This document shows, piece after piece, positions 36,670 through 47,000 of a stretch of 64,000 bases of DNA. Both the position numbers and the translations under genes were made by a program. Source of the stretch: Sorangium cellulosum (GTDB lineage: Bacteria > Myxococcota_A > Polyangia > Polyangiales > Polyangiaceae); NCBI RefSeq assembly GCF_002950945.1, contig NZ_CP012673.1:9066501-9130500 (forward strand). Reading direction: 5' to 3'. The first letter of the stretch is position 1. The number at the start of each line of letters is the position of its first letter. Below the pieces are notes generated by a model. The model did no database searches. It worked only from the letters and a program-made list of their open reading frames with translations, and was not told where the DNA came from.

Positions 36670-37140
36670 CTAAAGCTCTCGCGGCTCGACGACGACCCGA
36701 TTCCCCTCCACGGCCGCGACGCGCACGGGCGTGCCAGCCTCCACGTAAAGGCCGTCGGTCACGACGTCGACCGCGCGATCCTCGATCTCCACGGTTCCGG
36801 ACGGGCGGAGCGGCGTGAGCGCCCTGCCCTCCCTGCCGACGAGCGCAGCGAGCCGCGGGTCGGGGCCGCGCCCGCTCGTCCGGGCCTCGAGCACCATCTT
36901 GCGGCCGACCCGGGTCCTCGGGAAAGCCCAGAACAGGAGCCCCGTCGCGCAGGCGCCGACGGTGAGGGCGAGCAGGCCGTAGCCGGCCCCGAGGGTCGCC
37001 CAGGCCAGCACGACCGCGCCGAGCACCGCGGCGCCGCCGAGCAGCCCGACGAGGCCGACGCCCGGGATCACGAACACCTCGATGGCGAGCAGCACGAGCC
37101 CCGCCATGAGCAACAGGATGACGAGGAGCGCCGGGCTCAC
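36670..37140 (-). CDS. Short NfeD family protein
   Basis: 156 residues from GTG 37140, whose GTGA overlaps the stop of the long NfeD gene. Two to three transmembrane helices (ALLVILLLMAGLVLLAIEVFVIPG is the first) are followed by a C-terminal OB-fold of the NfeD type (GTVEIEDRAVDVVTDGLYVEAGTPVRV). It is thought to work with flotillins in membrane organisation. It lies 48 bp upstream of floA. Confidence 0.92.
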   Translation of the reverse strand: MSPALLVILLLMAGLVLLAIEVFVIPGVGLVGLLGGAAVLGAVVLAWATLGAGYGLLALTVGACATGLLFWAFPRTRVGRKMVLEARTSGRGPDPRLAALVGREGRALTPLRPSGTVEIEDRAVDVVTDGLYVEAGTPVRVAAVEGNRVVVEPREL

Positions 37141-38663
37141 GCGCGCCCCTCCTCGCCCGCGTTGTCGTCCATGCCGCTCCCGAGCGCACGCACGACCACC
37201 CGGCCCGCGTCCGCGCGGATCACGCGGACGCGGGTCCCCGCCTCGACGTAACCGAGCTCCGAGAGCGCCTCGACCCGCCGGCCGTCGAGCACGACCTTGC
37301 CCGAGGGGCGCAGATCGGTGGCGGCCGCGCCGATCTGGCCCACGCGCGAGGCGGGCGCCGCGGCGCCCCCGGACGGCGCCCCCACGGCGACGCCGCGGAT
37401 CGCCGCGTCGAGGACGAGCCGCCGCCCGAGCCGCGTCCGCGGCGCGAGGCGCGCGGCGACCACGGCGAGCGCCGCCGTCGCGGCGAGGGAGACGGACACC
37501 GAGGCGAGGGCGCGCGGGAGCCAGCCGGCGTGCCACGCGACGTCGACCGGGACGCGCTCGAGATCGATCAGCGCCAGGATCAGCGCGCCCGCCACGCAGA
37601 GCGCGCCCGCCACGCCGGGCGCGACGTGCCCCGGGACGAAGATCTCCACCGCGATGAGGACCGCGCCGGCGACGAAGAGCGCGATCTCCTCCCACCCGGC
37701 GAGCTTCACCACGTGGTGGCCGAAGAAGAAGAGCGCGAGGCAGGTGAACCCGACGGCGAGCGAGACGCCGTGCCCCGGCGAGTAGAGCTCGAGGAGCACA
37801 CCGAGCATCCCGAGCGTCATGAGGATCCCCGCGAACGCCGGATCGGAGAGGAAACGCGCGAGCTCCTCGGCGACGCTGGGGCGCGGGCGCGCGATCTCTC
37901 CGGGCGGGGCGCGGCCGAGGGCGCGGAAGAGCTCCGCCTCGCTTCCGGCCTGCACCTCGGCGAAGCCCCACGCGAGCGCCTGCGCGCCGTCGAGCGTGAG
38001 CAGCTTCCCCTTCTCGTCGAGCCCGGGGACCTCGACGTCAGCGTCGACCATGGCCTCCGCGATGTCGCCGCGCCGCCCCTTCGCCTCCGCGGTCGCGCGC
38101 ATCTCCTTGCGCATGTACGAGACCACCTTCTCGGCGACCGGCTGCATCCCGCCGCCCTCGCCGATCTGCACCGGCGTCGCCGCGCCGATCGTCGCGCCGG
38201 GGGCGACCGCGATGGCGTCGCAGGCGAGCGCGATGAGGGCCCCGGCCGAGATCGCGCGCGGGTTGACCCAGCAGATCGTGCGCCCGCGGGCCCGGAGCAG
38301 GGCGTCCCGGATGGCGAGCGCGGCGTCGACGCGCCCGCCGAGCGTGTTGATGTCGAGCACCAGGAGGTCGCCCTCCCCCTGGGCGGCGACGACACGCGCC
38401 AGGAACGGCGAGAGGCCGAGATCGACGGCGCCCGCGATCGCGACCACCGTGACCCGCCCCGCGCCGGGGATCGGCGGGAGCGGCCGCGGCCCCGGCGGCG
38501 CAGGGGCGTGCTCCGCGGCGCGCCCGCCCGGCTCGCCCGCGCTCGCCGCGGGCTGCGCCTCGCCCCGCGCGGCGCGGCACAGGATCATCGCCGCGGCCAG
38601 CGCGAGCAGCGCGATCGCGCGCCCCGCGGCGGACCGTCCCAGCACGCGCCCGATGCCCGTCAA
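37137..38663 (-). CDS. Long NfeD family protein with ClpP-class serine protease domain
   Basis: 508 residues. No ATG fits; TTG 38663 is chosen because GGAG lies 7 nt upstream and a signal peptide follows (AIALLALAAAMILCRAARGEAQ). After a Pro-rich linker comes a ClpP-like periplasmic protease domain: VLDINTLGGRVDAALAIRD, the nucleophile region NPRAISAGALIALACD, and a later ...RKEMRATAEAKG lysine region. Four or more membrane helices and a C-terminal OB-fold complete the long-NfeD layout. It heads the nfeD-nfeD-floA operon. Confidence 0.92.
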   Translation of the reverse strand: MTGIGRVLGRSAAGRAIALLALAAAMILCRAARGEAQPAASAGEPGGRAAEHAPAPPGPRPLPPIPGAGRVTVVAIAGAVDLGLSPFLARVVAAQGEGDLLVLDINTLGGRVDAALAIRDALLRARGRTICWVNPRAISAGALIALACDAIAVAPGATIGAATPVQIGEGGGMQPVAEKVVSYMRKEMRATAEAKGRRGDIAEAMVDADVEVPGLDEKGKLLTLDGAQALAWGFAEVQAGSEAELFRALGRAPPGEIARPRPSVAEELARFLSDPAFAGILMTLGMLGVLLELYSPGHGVSLAVGFTCLALFFFGHHVVKLAGWEEIALFVAGAVLIAVEIFVPGHVAPGVAGALCVAGALILALIDLERVPVDVAWHAGWLPRALASVSVSLAATAALAVVAARLAPRTRLGRRLVLDAAIRGVAVGAPSGGAAAPASRVGQIGAAATDLRPSGKVVLDGRRVEALSELGYVEAGTRVRVIRADAGRVVVRALGSGMDDNAGEEGRA

Positions 38664-39207
38664 GCCCCACTCCCTGTGGCGGCGCCGCGGCCCACGCCGC
38701 GCGCCGCACCGCCGAGGTTTCCGCTGAAAACGCCGCGGCGATGTTAACGCACGCCGGCGCGCGACGATACCCCTGGCGCGATCGCCGCCGGGATCATCCC
38801 TGCTGCCGCCACCCCAGCCCATCCCCGCCATCCCGCGCCCGCGCGAGCCCCCGCCCGGCCGCCGCACGACGCGCGCCGGGCGGGGGCGAACTCCGCGGAT
38901 CGCGCCATGCGCCATCGCGGCTCCCCTCAGGGAAGCTCTGAACGGTCGAGTCAGGAATCAGGCGATCCATGACAGGAGCACGAGGATCACGCACGGCGGA
39001 TGCTGTGTGACGGAATGACGCAGAGCGCGCGGCGCGCCGCCAGCCCTGAAAGCCTGGAAGGTTGTTGAGCCCTCCCGGCGCCGCGCTAAGCTCCTCCACG
39101 ACAGCAGCAATCTCCAGGCTCATGGGAATCCGGCAAGCAGGGTGTCACCCGCAAAAGCCCGGTGGGCTGCTCAGATAACCAGTCATCCTGTCATGGATAG
39201 AGGCTAA
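38664..39207. other. Intergenic region between divergent genes, possible gene remnant
   Basis: 544 bp. A 109-codon minus-strand frame at 38794-39123 has a protein-like start (MSLEIAAVVEELSAAPGGL) but degrades into low complexity and has no recognised family. The part near 39000-39200 may hold decayed sequence of the missing N-terminal half of the downstream gene. A small GGGTG-TC-ACCC hairpin lies at 39140-39151. Confidence 0.4.
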
Positions 39208-41355
39208 ATGTTGAGGATCCGCTCCACTTCCGGAGATCGGAAGACAGCTGTGCTCAGGGCCCCGGTGCGCTCTCCCCTCTCGGTGCCCGTCGCGCTGTCC
39301 GTCCTCTCGCAAGGCGCATGGGGGACGGACGAGCCGCCGGCCGCAGAGGTGCAGTGGGCGTACGCGCTCGTCGCCGCGCTCGGGTACCTGCCTCCCGCGA
39401 TCGAGATCGCCTCCGCCACGCTGCGGCGGACCGCGATGTCGTGCGAGGCGTACCTGCGGAGGAACGCGACCCGCCTGGATCCCGGGGGGACCGAGGAGGA
39501 CGTCGTGGGCGTGGTCCTCGCCGACGCGCTGATGTCGCTCGGAGAGGACGCGCCCGGCATGGTGCACGCGCTCGCCGTGCTGCCGGCGGCGGACGTGCCG
39601 CTGGAGGTGGTCGCCGCCGCGGCGGGGAAGCCGGCGCCGTCCGCGGCCCGGCCGCTCCAGGCGCTCGTGCACGGCCGCCTGGTGTCGTTCCAGCAGGACT
39701 CGCAGACCTACCACCTCTCGCCCGTGGTGCGCGCCGCGGCCCGCAAGGCCGCGGCCGGGGACGAGGCGCGCTGGGACGCGCTGCACCGGGGCGCGGCGGA
39801 CGCGATGCAGGCGCTCTTCTTCTGGACGGCGGCCGTGGAGGGGCGGCCCGCGGCGACGATGCGCCGGCGCGTCGCGGCCGAGCTCTTCGCCGCGCTGGAC
39901 ACGGCCCCCTTCCGGGACGCCCGGCGCGGCGCCGAGGTGCTCGCGCGGGTGCTCGTCGACGCGTGCACGGTGCTCGATCTCGGGCTCGCCGCCGAGGTCC
40001 AGCAGCGCTTGCTCGAGGAGGCGGCGCGGCTCTCCGGCGAGGCGCTGCCCGCGCTCCACGCGCGGGCGCTCGCGGCGCTCGCCGCGCTCGAGCGCGCGCG
40101 GCGGGCAGCGTCGGAGCTCGCAGGCAAGCGGCGGGGTCTGCTCGGGGCGCTGCGGGTGTCCTCGTCCGCCCGCGACCGCGGCCGCCCGGGGCACCGCGAC
40201 GTCCTCCGCAAGGCGGTGCGCGCGAGCGCACAGCGCGCCGCGTCCCGGCACGCGCCGCCGGCGACGGCGACGGCGACGGCGCCGGCGGAAGAGGACGGCC
40301 TCCGCGGCGCGAAGGAGCTGCTCTCGCGCGGCGCCCAGCGCTGCCGCGAGGGCGCGCAGGGCGCCGCCGCGGCGCACTACGGCGAGGCGCTCGCCTTGTT
40401 CGAGGCGGCCGGCGACGGGCGCGGGCAGGCCCACGCGCTCCTGCTCCGCGGCGATCTGCGCCGCAGGCAGGGGCAGCTCGCGGACGCCGCGCGCGATCAC
40501 GAGCGGGCGCTCTCGCTCTTCCGGGCCGCGGCCGACCGCATCGGGGAGGCGCTCGGCCTGTTCGCGCGCGCCGCCCTGCGGCTCGATCAGGCCGACGCCG
40601 AGGGCGCGGCGAGCGATTACGGCTGCTCGCTCATGCTCCTCCGCGCCTCTCGCGATCGCGTCGGCGAGGTCAACGTGCTGAAGGCGCGCGGGGATCTGTG
40701 CTTCAGGGAGGGCGATCTGGCGGGCGCGGCGCGCGATTACGACCGGGCGCTCTACATCCTCGAGGGCGTGGAGGAGCGCGTCCTCAGCCAGCTCCGGCTG
40801 CCCGCGGGCATCCGCGAGGAGCGCCGCGGGGCGAGCGCCTGCGCCTCGTCCAGGCGCGAGATCCTGCCCGAGCTCGAGCTCCTCGCGGCCCTCGGGTGCG
40901 AGCAGACCCACGCCCGCACGTGGCAGGCCCGCGGCGACCTGCGCCTGCGAGAGCGGCAGACGGCGCTCGCGGCGCGCGACTACGGCAACGCGATCCTGCT
41001 CTACCGGGAGGGCGGCGACCGCCGCGGCGAGGCCGCCGCGCTCAAGATCCGCGGCGATCTGCGGCGCCAGCGGGGCGCCCTCCCGGGCGCGCAGCGCGAC
41101 TACGACGATGCGCTCCACCTGCTCGAGGCGCTCGGGGACGGCGCCGGACAGGCCGCCGTGCTCAAGGCGCGCGGCGACCTGCGCTGCGAGCGAGGTGACA
41201 TCGCGGGAGCGGCGCTCGACTACACGAGGGCGCTCGCCCTCTTCGACGCGACCGGCGATCCGGCGGGTCAGACGAGCGTAAAGCACGTTCTCGCGGGCAT
41301 CTCCCGCCGCGACGAGGACCCGCCGCGCCCCGCCAGAGCCGCTGTTCCGCGGTGA
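39208..41355 (+). CDS. TPR protein, apparently a STAND-ATPase C-terminal half
   Basis: 715 residues, with GAGG 6 nt before the ATG. The first ~75 residues match what normally follows the NB-ARC core, ending in a LGYLPPAIEIASATLRR element like the usual GLPLALELAAARL. A winged-helix-like and helical region (~80-330) follows. From ~360 there are about eight tetratricopeptide-type repeats (GDLRxRxGxLAxAARDYDxAL). No Walker A or B motif is present. It is either an N-terminally truncated STAND regulator or a stand-alone scaffold derived from one. Confidence 0.8.
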   Translation: MLRIRSTSGDRKTAVLRAPVRSPLSVPVALSVLSQGAWGTDEPPAAEVQWAYALVAALGYLPPAIEIASATLRRTAMSCEAYLRRNATRLDPGGTEEDVVGVVLADALMSLGEDAPGMVHALAVLPAADVPLEVVAAAAGKPAPSAARPLQALVHGRLVSFQQDSQTYHLSPVVRAAARKAAAGDEARWDALHRGAADAMQALFFWTAAVEGRPAATMRRRVAAELFAALDTAPFRDARRGAEVLARVLVDACTVLDLGLAAEVQQRLLEEAARLSGEALPALHARALAALAALERARRAASELAGKRRGLLGALRVSSSARDRGRPGHRDVLRKAVRASAQRAASRHAPPATATATAPAEEDGLRGAKELLSRGAQRCREGAQGAAAAHYGEALALFEAAGDGRGQAHALLLRGDLRRRQGQLADAARDHERALSLFRAAADRIGEALGLFARAALRLDQADAEGAASDYGCSLMLLRASRDRVGEVNVLKARGDLCFREGDLAGAARDYDRALYILEGVEERVLSQLRLPAGIREERRGASACASSRREILPELELLAALGCEQTHARTWQARGDLRLRERQTALAARDYGNAILLYREGGDRRGEAAALKIRGDLRRQRGALPGAQRDYDDALHLLEALGDGAGQAAVLKARGDLRCERGDIAGAALDYTRALALFDATGDPAGQTSVKHVLAGISRRDEDPPRPARAAVPR

Positions 41356-41590
41356 GGTGGAGAGTGCCCCTGGCCCCTCTCGGGCGACCTCTGCGCCTCG
41401 CGCCGCGACACCGGATACGCCGGCGCGCCGCGCGCCGCCGCTGAACGCGGGGCTCAGCGCGAGTCGATGGAGGTGCGAGAGGGCGCCTCATGAGCGCTGA
41501 TTGATCTCCCGCTTTGTGACTTCGTTGTTTGTCCGTCCTGCGCTAGGGTTCACTTGTCCGGATATTCCGTCCCGGCACCGAGGTGGCCCC

Positions 41591-44056
41591 GTGCGACGAC
41601 ACCGTTCCTCTGTCGGTATCAGCTTCACTTCGCTTTTGCTCCTGCCCTCGACGGTGCTCGCCCTGCCCACCGTGACCGGCTCCACCGCAGAGCTCGGCGC
41701 GTGGGACCCGCGGCGCGGCGCCGCGCTGCGCGACGACGGCGTCGCGCCCGACGCGGCGGCCGGCGACGGGATCTTCACGGCGGCGGTCTCGTTCGCGGCG
41801 CAGGGCGCCGTCGAGTACAGGGTCTCGCGGAACGGCATCGATCTCGGCGACGGCGGCGTGGGCACGGCCACGGGCGAAAACCTCCGTTTCACCCTGGCCG
41901 GCGGGACAGCACCTTACCAGGTCACCTTCTACTACGACACGCGCGATCGCACGGCGGAGGGGTTCAGGCCGCCGACCGAGTCCGCCTCGGACTCGCGCAG
42001 CGCGTCCACCAAGGTGGACGGGTCGACTCTGGTGTGGGTCGCCGTCGGAAACTGGCAGGGGGCTGTAGGCGACAGCGACTGGAACCCGGAATCCACCCTC
42101 ACGGTCGCCCGCGACGACGGCCGTCGCGGCGACGCCGTCGCGGGCGACGGCATCCACACCTACCGCTTCGTGGCCCGCACGGCGCTCACCGGCGCGCGCT
42201 TCAAGTTCGCGGCGCAGGGCCCCTGGAGCACGAAGCTCGGGGCGGACGGCTGGAGCTACGCTCCCCAGGACTCGTCGGACGGCGCGTTCAGCGCGGCGGC
42301 CGGGCAGGTCGTCACGCTGGAGCTCGACGCGCGTCACGGCCGCATGCGCGCGCGGGTGTCGAACCCGGGGAAGCTCCTGCTCACGGAGCTCGTCGTCCAC
42401 CCGGCGTCGGCGGAGTTCGTCGAGATCTACAACCCGGGCAGCGCCCCTGTCGACCTGTCGGACTACTACCTCGCTGATTACAGGGTTTATTACCAGCTCG
42501 TCGCGGCGGCCGCCGCCACGCTCCCGAACATGAACGATTTCCTCGTGCGCTTCCCGGCCGGCGCCGAGATCGGCCCTGGAGAGATCCAGACCGTGTCGCT
42601 CGCCGGCGCCGCGTGTTACCGCATGGGGTGCGAGGAGACCAGGACGTTCAGCGGCTGGGGCTCGCTGCCCACGTACGAGATCTACAATGCAGGCACCTTC
42701 GGCGAGGGCGAGGGCAAATCGGCCGCGGCGGTGCCCGACATGCTGCCGGCGCTCCCGGGATCGGTGGGAGAGACGCGCGGGCTCACGAACGACCACGAGT
42801 GTCTCATCCTTTTTTATTGGGACGGCGTGAGCGACCTCGTGAAGGACGTCGATTACGTCTTCTATGGCACGGGGGGGCCGAACCTCCCTGTCGACAAGAC
42901 GGGCGTCTCGATCGACGGCCCGGATCCCGGGACCGCGGCGAGCGCCTACCCGGACGACATGCCGGACGAGGTCGCCCTGCACGCGCCGCTGTCGAACGGC
43001 GGCGGGAGCTGCCGGAAGGACTTCACCGAGGGCGCCCAGCTCGCGAGCGGGGGGAGCGGGGTGACGGGCGCGGTCGAGACCAGCGAGCCCTGGTCGTCGA
43101 CGTGGGCCGCGTGCGCCGCCGCGACGCCCGGCCAGATCGATTTCGACGGCGACGGCGAGCTCGCGGGCGACAACTGCCCGATGGTGGCGAACCCGTTCCA
43201 GGAGGACCTCGACGGCGACGGCGACGGCGACGCCTGCGACCCGGACGACGACGACGACGGAGATCTCGACGGCGCCGACAACTGCCCCGGCACGGCCAAC
43301 CCCCGCCAGACCGACGACGACGGAGACGGGGACGGCGACGCCTGCGACCCGGACGACGACAACGACGGAGATCTCGACGGCGCCGACAACTGCCCTCGGA
43401 CGGCGAACCCCGATCAGAGCGACAGCGACATGAACGGCCACGGCGACGCGTGCGACATCGACGACGACATGGACGGCGTCATCAACGACGACGACAACTG
43501 TCCCGAGGTGGCCAATCCCGGCCAGGCCGACGTGGACGACGACGGCGTGGGCAACGCCTGCGACGAGGACTTCATCGACGCCGACGCCGACGGCGTGTTC
43601 GACGCGGAGGACAACTGCCTTGGCGTCTCCAATCCAGAGCAGACCGACGTCGACGACGACGACGTGGGCAACGCCTGCGACAACTGCCGTACGGCCGAGA
43701 ACCCCGACCAGCTCGACACGGACGACGACGAGGCGGGCGACGCCTGCGACACGGACGACGACAACGACTTCGTGAGCGACGTGGACGACGACTGCCCGCT
43801 CCAGGCCGGTCCGCCCTCGCACCAGGGTTGTCCCGGAGGGGGCGACGGCGGCGGCGGAGCGGAGGCGGCGAGCGCGACGAGCGCGAGCCAGGCCGGGTCG
43901 TCGGGCAGCGGCGGCGCGTTCGCGGGCGGCAGCAGCTGCGGCTGCCGCGCCGCGGGCAGCGCGCCCGACCGCTCCGGGCGCGCGCCGGCCCCGTGGCTCG
44001 CGCTGCTCGCCGGCGCGCTCCTGATCGCGCGCCGCCGGAGGGGCGTGTCGGCTTAG
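41591..44056 (+). CDS. Surface protein: lamin-tail domain, TSP3 calcium repeats, MYXO-CTERM-like tail
   Basis: 821 residues from GTG 41591 (GAGG 7 nt upstream; a signal peptide SFTSLLLLPSTVLA follows directly). Two beta-sandwich regions (~20-250) contain repeated DGVAPDAAAGDGIF/DAVAGDGIHTYRF blocks. A lamin-tail domain (~260-400, LLLTELVVHPASAEFVEIYNPG) comes next. About seven thrombospondin type 3 repeats (~515-740, DNCPxxxNPxQxDxDxDxxGDAC) should bind calcium. The C-terminus has a Gly/Ser spacer, a CGC, one membrane helix and RRRR, the layout of MYXO-CTERM sorting signals. The last 4 bp overlap the convergent kinase gene. Confidence 0.9.
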   Translation: MRRHRSSVGISFTSLLLLPSTVLALPTVTGSTAELGAWDPRRGAALRDDGVAPDAAAGDGIFTAAVSFAAQGAVEYRVSRNGIDLGDGGVGTATGENLRFTLAGGTAPYQVTFYYDTRDRTAEGFRPPTESASDSRSASTKVDGSTLVWVAVGNWQGAVGDSDWNPESTLTVARDDGRRGDAVAGDGIHTYRFVARTALTGARFKFAAQGPWSTKLGADGWSYAPQDSSDGAFSAAAGQVVTLELDARHGRMRARVSNPGKLLLTELVVHPASAEFVEIYNPGSAPVDLSDYYLADYRVYYQLVAAAAATLPNMNDFLVRFPAGAEIGPGEIQTVSLAGAACYRMGCEETRTFSGWGSLPTYEIYNAGTFGEGEGKSAAAVPDMLPALPGSVGETRGLTNDHECLILFYWDGVSDLVKDVDYVFYGTGGPNLPVDKTGVSIDGPDPGTAASAYPDDMPDEVALHAPLSNGGGSCRKDFTEGAQLASGGSGVTGAVETSEPWSSTWAACAAATPGQIDFDGDGELAGDNCPMVANPFQEDLDGDGDGDACDPDDDDDGDLDGADNCPGTANPRQTDDDGDGDGDACDPDDDNDGDLDGADNCPRTANPDQSDSDMNGHGDACDIDDDMDGVINDDDNCPEVANPGQADVDDDGVGNACDEDFIDADADGVFDAEDNCLGVSNPEQTDVDDDDVGNACDNCRTAENPDQLDTDDDEAGDACDTDDDNDFVSDVDDDCPLQAGPPSHQGCPGGGDGGGGAEAASATSASQAGSSGSGGAFAGGSSCGCRAAGSAPDRSGRAPAPWLALLAGALLIARRRRGVSA

Positions 44057-47000
44057 CTCGCCCGCTGCCGCTCGAGCCGCTCCCGCATCACGTTGGGGAT
44101 CCTCCCCGCCGCCTCGATCGCCCGCGCGAGCGCCGCCTGCGCCTCGGCGTGGCGACCGCGCCGCGCGCGCGCCAGCGCCCGCGCCTCGAGGACCTCGATC
44201 TGCTCCTGCCCCACGGAGAAGCGCGCCGACCGCGCCTCGAGCTCGTCCCACGCGTCGTCGCCCGCGTCCCGCGTCGCCAGGTCGATCATCGACCACTGCA
44301 CCTCTTCCGCGAGCGACATCTCCATGCCCCCGCGCCCCTCTGCAGCGGCCTTGGCCTGCTGGCTCCGGATCGCCTCGATGATCTCCCGCGCCCTCGCCTC
44401 GTCGCCCCCGTAGAGGACCAGCCTCGCCAGGAGGAGCTGCACCACCGGCCGCACCTCCTCCCCCCGCTGCTGGCGCTCGAGGGACATGGCCCGCTCCACA
44501 TGAGGCATCGCGATGTCCAGGTTGCCCGTCAGGTAAAAGTGCTCGCCGAGGTTGAACTCCCCCACGAGCTCCATCGCGCCGAGGCCCAGCTCGCGCGAGA
44601 GCGCGAGCAGACGGCATATGTCCAGGATCATGCCCTCGTGATCCCCGAGGCACGCTCGCAGGAGCGCCCGGCTGTTGATGGCGGACCCGAGGTGCAGGAG
44701 GTCGCCGCGCGCCTCGCACATCCGGATCGCCCGCTCCAGGACGGCGCCGGCCTCGTCCAGCTTGCCCAGCCCAGGGTAGACGAAGCCGAGGAGGAGCAGC
44801 GAGATCACCAGCGTCTCGTAGCCGTCGTCGCCGACGGCCTCGGCCTGCGCCGCGGCGACCGCCAGCGGCGGCGCTGCAGCTTCCTCGCGGCCTTCCCGTA
44901 GGAGCGAGCGCGCCTCCCCCATCGAGAGGCGCGCCGTGAGCGCCGGCGGCAGCTCGCCCTGCACGAGCCCCCTCGCCTGCTCCACCCGCTCCTTCGATCG
45001 CCCGTAATCGCTCATCCAGTCAAGGACCGTTGCCTCGTCGAGCAGGATCTCGATCTGCTCGATCCTGTCGCCCTCCAGGGCCGCCATCGCGCGCGCGCGC
45101 TCGAGGTCGCCGAGCGCGTCGTGATAGCGGCCGAGCCGGTAGCGCATCAGCCCCCGGCCCCGGTACGCCGCCCTCCGCCGCGCGTCGCGCCCCGGGGCCG
45201 GCTGCGCGAGCGCGCGGCTGTAGTGGAGCTCCGCCTCGACATAGGCGTGGCGCGAGCGCGCCCGCTCCGCGAGCTCCAGGTAAGCCTCCTCCGCGACGTC
45301 CGCGAGCCCCGCCTCGGCCGCGTGGAACGCGATCTTGAACCTCAGCTGCTCCCGGCTCTCGTGGGCCGTATGCCGGTGGTGCTCGTACGCCGCCAGGTGG
45401 ATCCGCCGCCGCTCGGCCTCGGCGACGCCCTGCGCGATCGCCTCGCGCACGAGCGCGTGCCGGAAGCCGAGCCGGCCCTTCCGGTCGGCCACCAGCACGC
45501 CGGCCTTGAGCAGCCGCTCGGTCCCGACCCGCGCGTCGAGCGGGAAGGCCGCGCCCTCGCCGCGCCGGTCCAGGTGGTCCAGCACGCCCGCGATCTCGTC
45601 GAGCGACACCTCCGCGCCGAGCAGCGCGACGAGCCGCGCGTGGGCGCCGAGCGCCGGCCCGAGCGCCGCGATCTCCCCCTGCGCCAGCGGATCGAGCTGC
45701 GGCAGCATGGGCAGGCGCTCGAGCTCGTCGGTCGCCAGGTACCACGCGTCGCCGCGCGGGTGCCGGCGCAGGATCCCCTCGCGCTTGAGCCCGTGCACCA
45801 GCTCCACGAGCAAGAGCGGCACCCGCTGCGAGCGCTCGAGCAGCCGATCGATCGCCTGATCCGGCACGTCGCGCGCCGGCAGCAGCAGCCGCCGGCACAG
45901 CGCCCGCGCGCTCTCGGCGTCCAGCGGATCGAGCCGGACGACCTCGCGCCGCGCCGCCCGCTCGCCCCAGGACGGGTGCGCCTCGGCGAAGGCGGGGCGC
46001 CCCATCGCGCAGATCCACACCGGGGCGGGCCCGTCGGCGAGCGCCGCGTACTCGAGCGCGGCGAGCGTCACGTCGTGCGCGAACTGCGCGTCGTCGAGGA
46101 GGACCAGGAGCGGCGCGGCGGCCGCGCGCCGGCGCAGGCACTCGCCGGCCGCGCGCACGCGCGCCGAGCGCAGCGCGCCGGGCGCGGCCTTGAGCGCCTC
46201 GATTTCGGGGAACACCTCGCTGCCGCTCCGCTCGTCCACCCACCCGAGCGCCATGGCCAGCCCCGAGCCGAGCTCCTCCCCGAGCGCGGGGCCGAGCCGC
46301 TGCTCGAGCGCCGCGCGGACGCCGCTCTCCGGCGGCGCTTCGGGGATCTCGAGCGCCTCGCGCACGAGCTCTTGCAGCGTCGCGTCCTCGGCGCCGCTCG
46401 TGGGCTCCTGCCCGCGGAGATCGATCACCTTGGCGCCGGGGAAGAGCTCCCGGAGCCTCTTGCCGAGCTCGATGAAGAGGCGGCTCTTCCCGTACCCCGG
46501 CTCGCCGACCACGGACACGACCGTGGGCAGCTTCCGGCGGATCGCCTCCCCCGCGTCGTGGAGGAGCTGCTCCAGGATCTCGCGGCGGCCGATGAACGCG
46601 CCGGGGCTCGTCGCCTCCCGCCCCTCGTCCGGCCGCGGCTCCGGCTCGTGCGGGAGCTCGTCCGGCGCGGCGAAGGGCGCCTCGGGCAGCGCGGCCTTCG
46701 CCGCGGGCGTGAGGAACGGCCCGAGCGGCCCGGAGGCGGCCGGCCACCGCTCGGGGCGCGAGAAGAGCGGGCTCAGGAACCGCCGCGCGCCGCCGGGGCG
46801 GACCTGGACCGAGACGGGCGCGAGATCGATCAGCACCCGCGCGCACAGCCCCGCGCGCAGGAGCTCGTCGGCCGCGCGCTGCGCGTGGCGCGCGGGGCTC
46901 GCCGCGCCCTCGTGGCCGAAGACCGCCGCGTAGCGCGCGCCCGAGGCGTGCGCGAGCTCGCCGCCGAGCGCCCGGATCCGGCGCTGCACGGCCATGCGAT

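Noticed and set aside
38794..39123. 109-codon minus-strand frame as a gene or transposase remnant
   Set aside because: Protein-like start but no family match, low-complexity end and no terminal inverted repeats; described only as a possible remnant.
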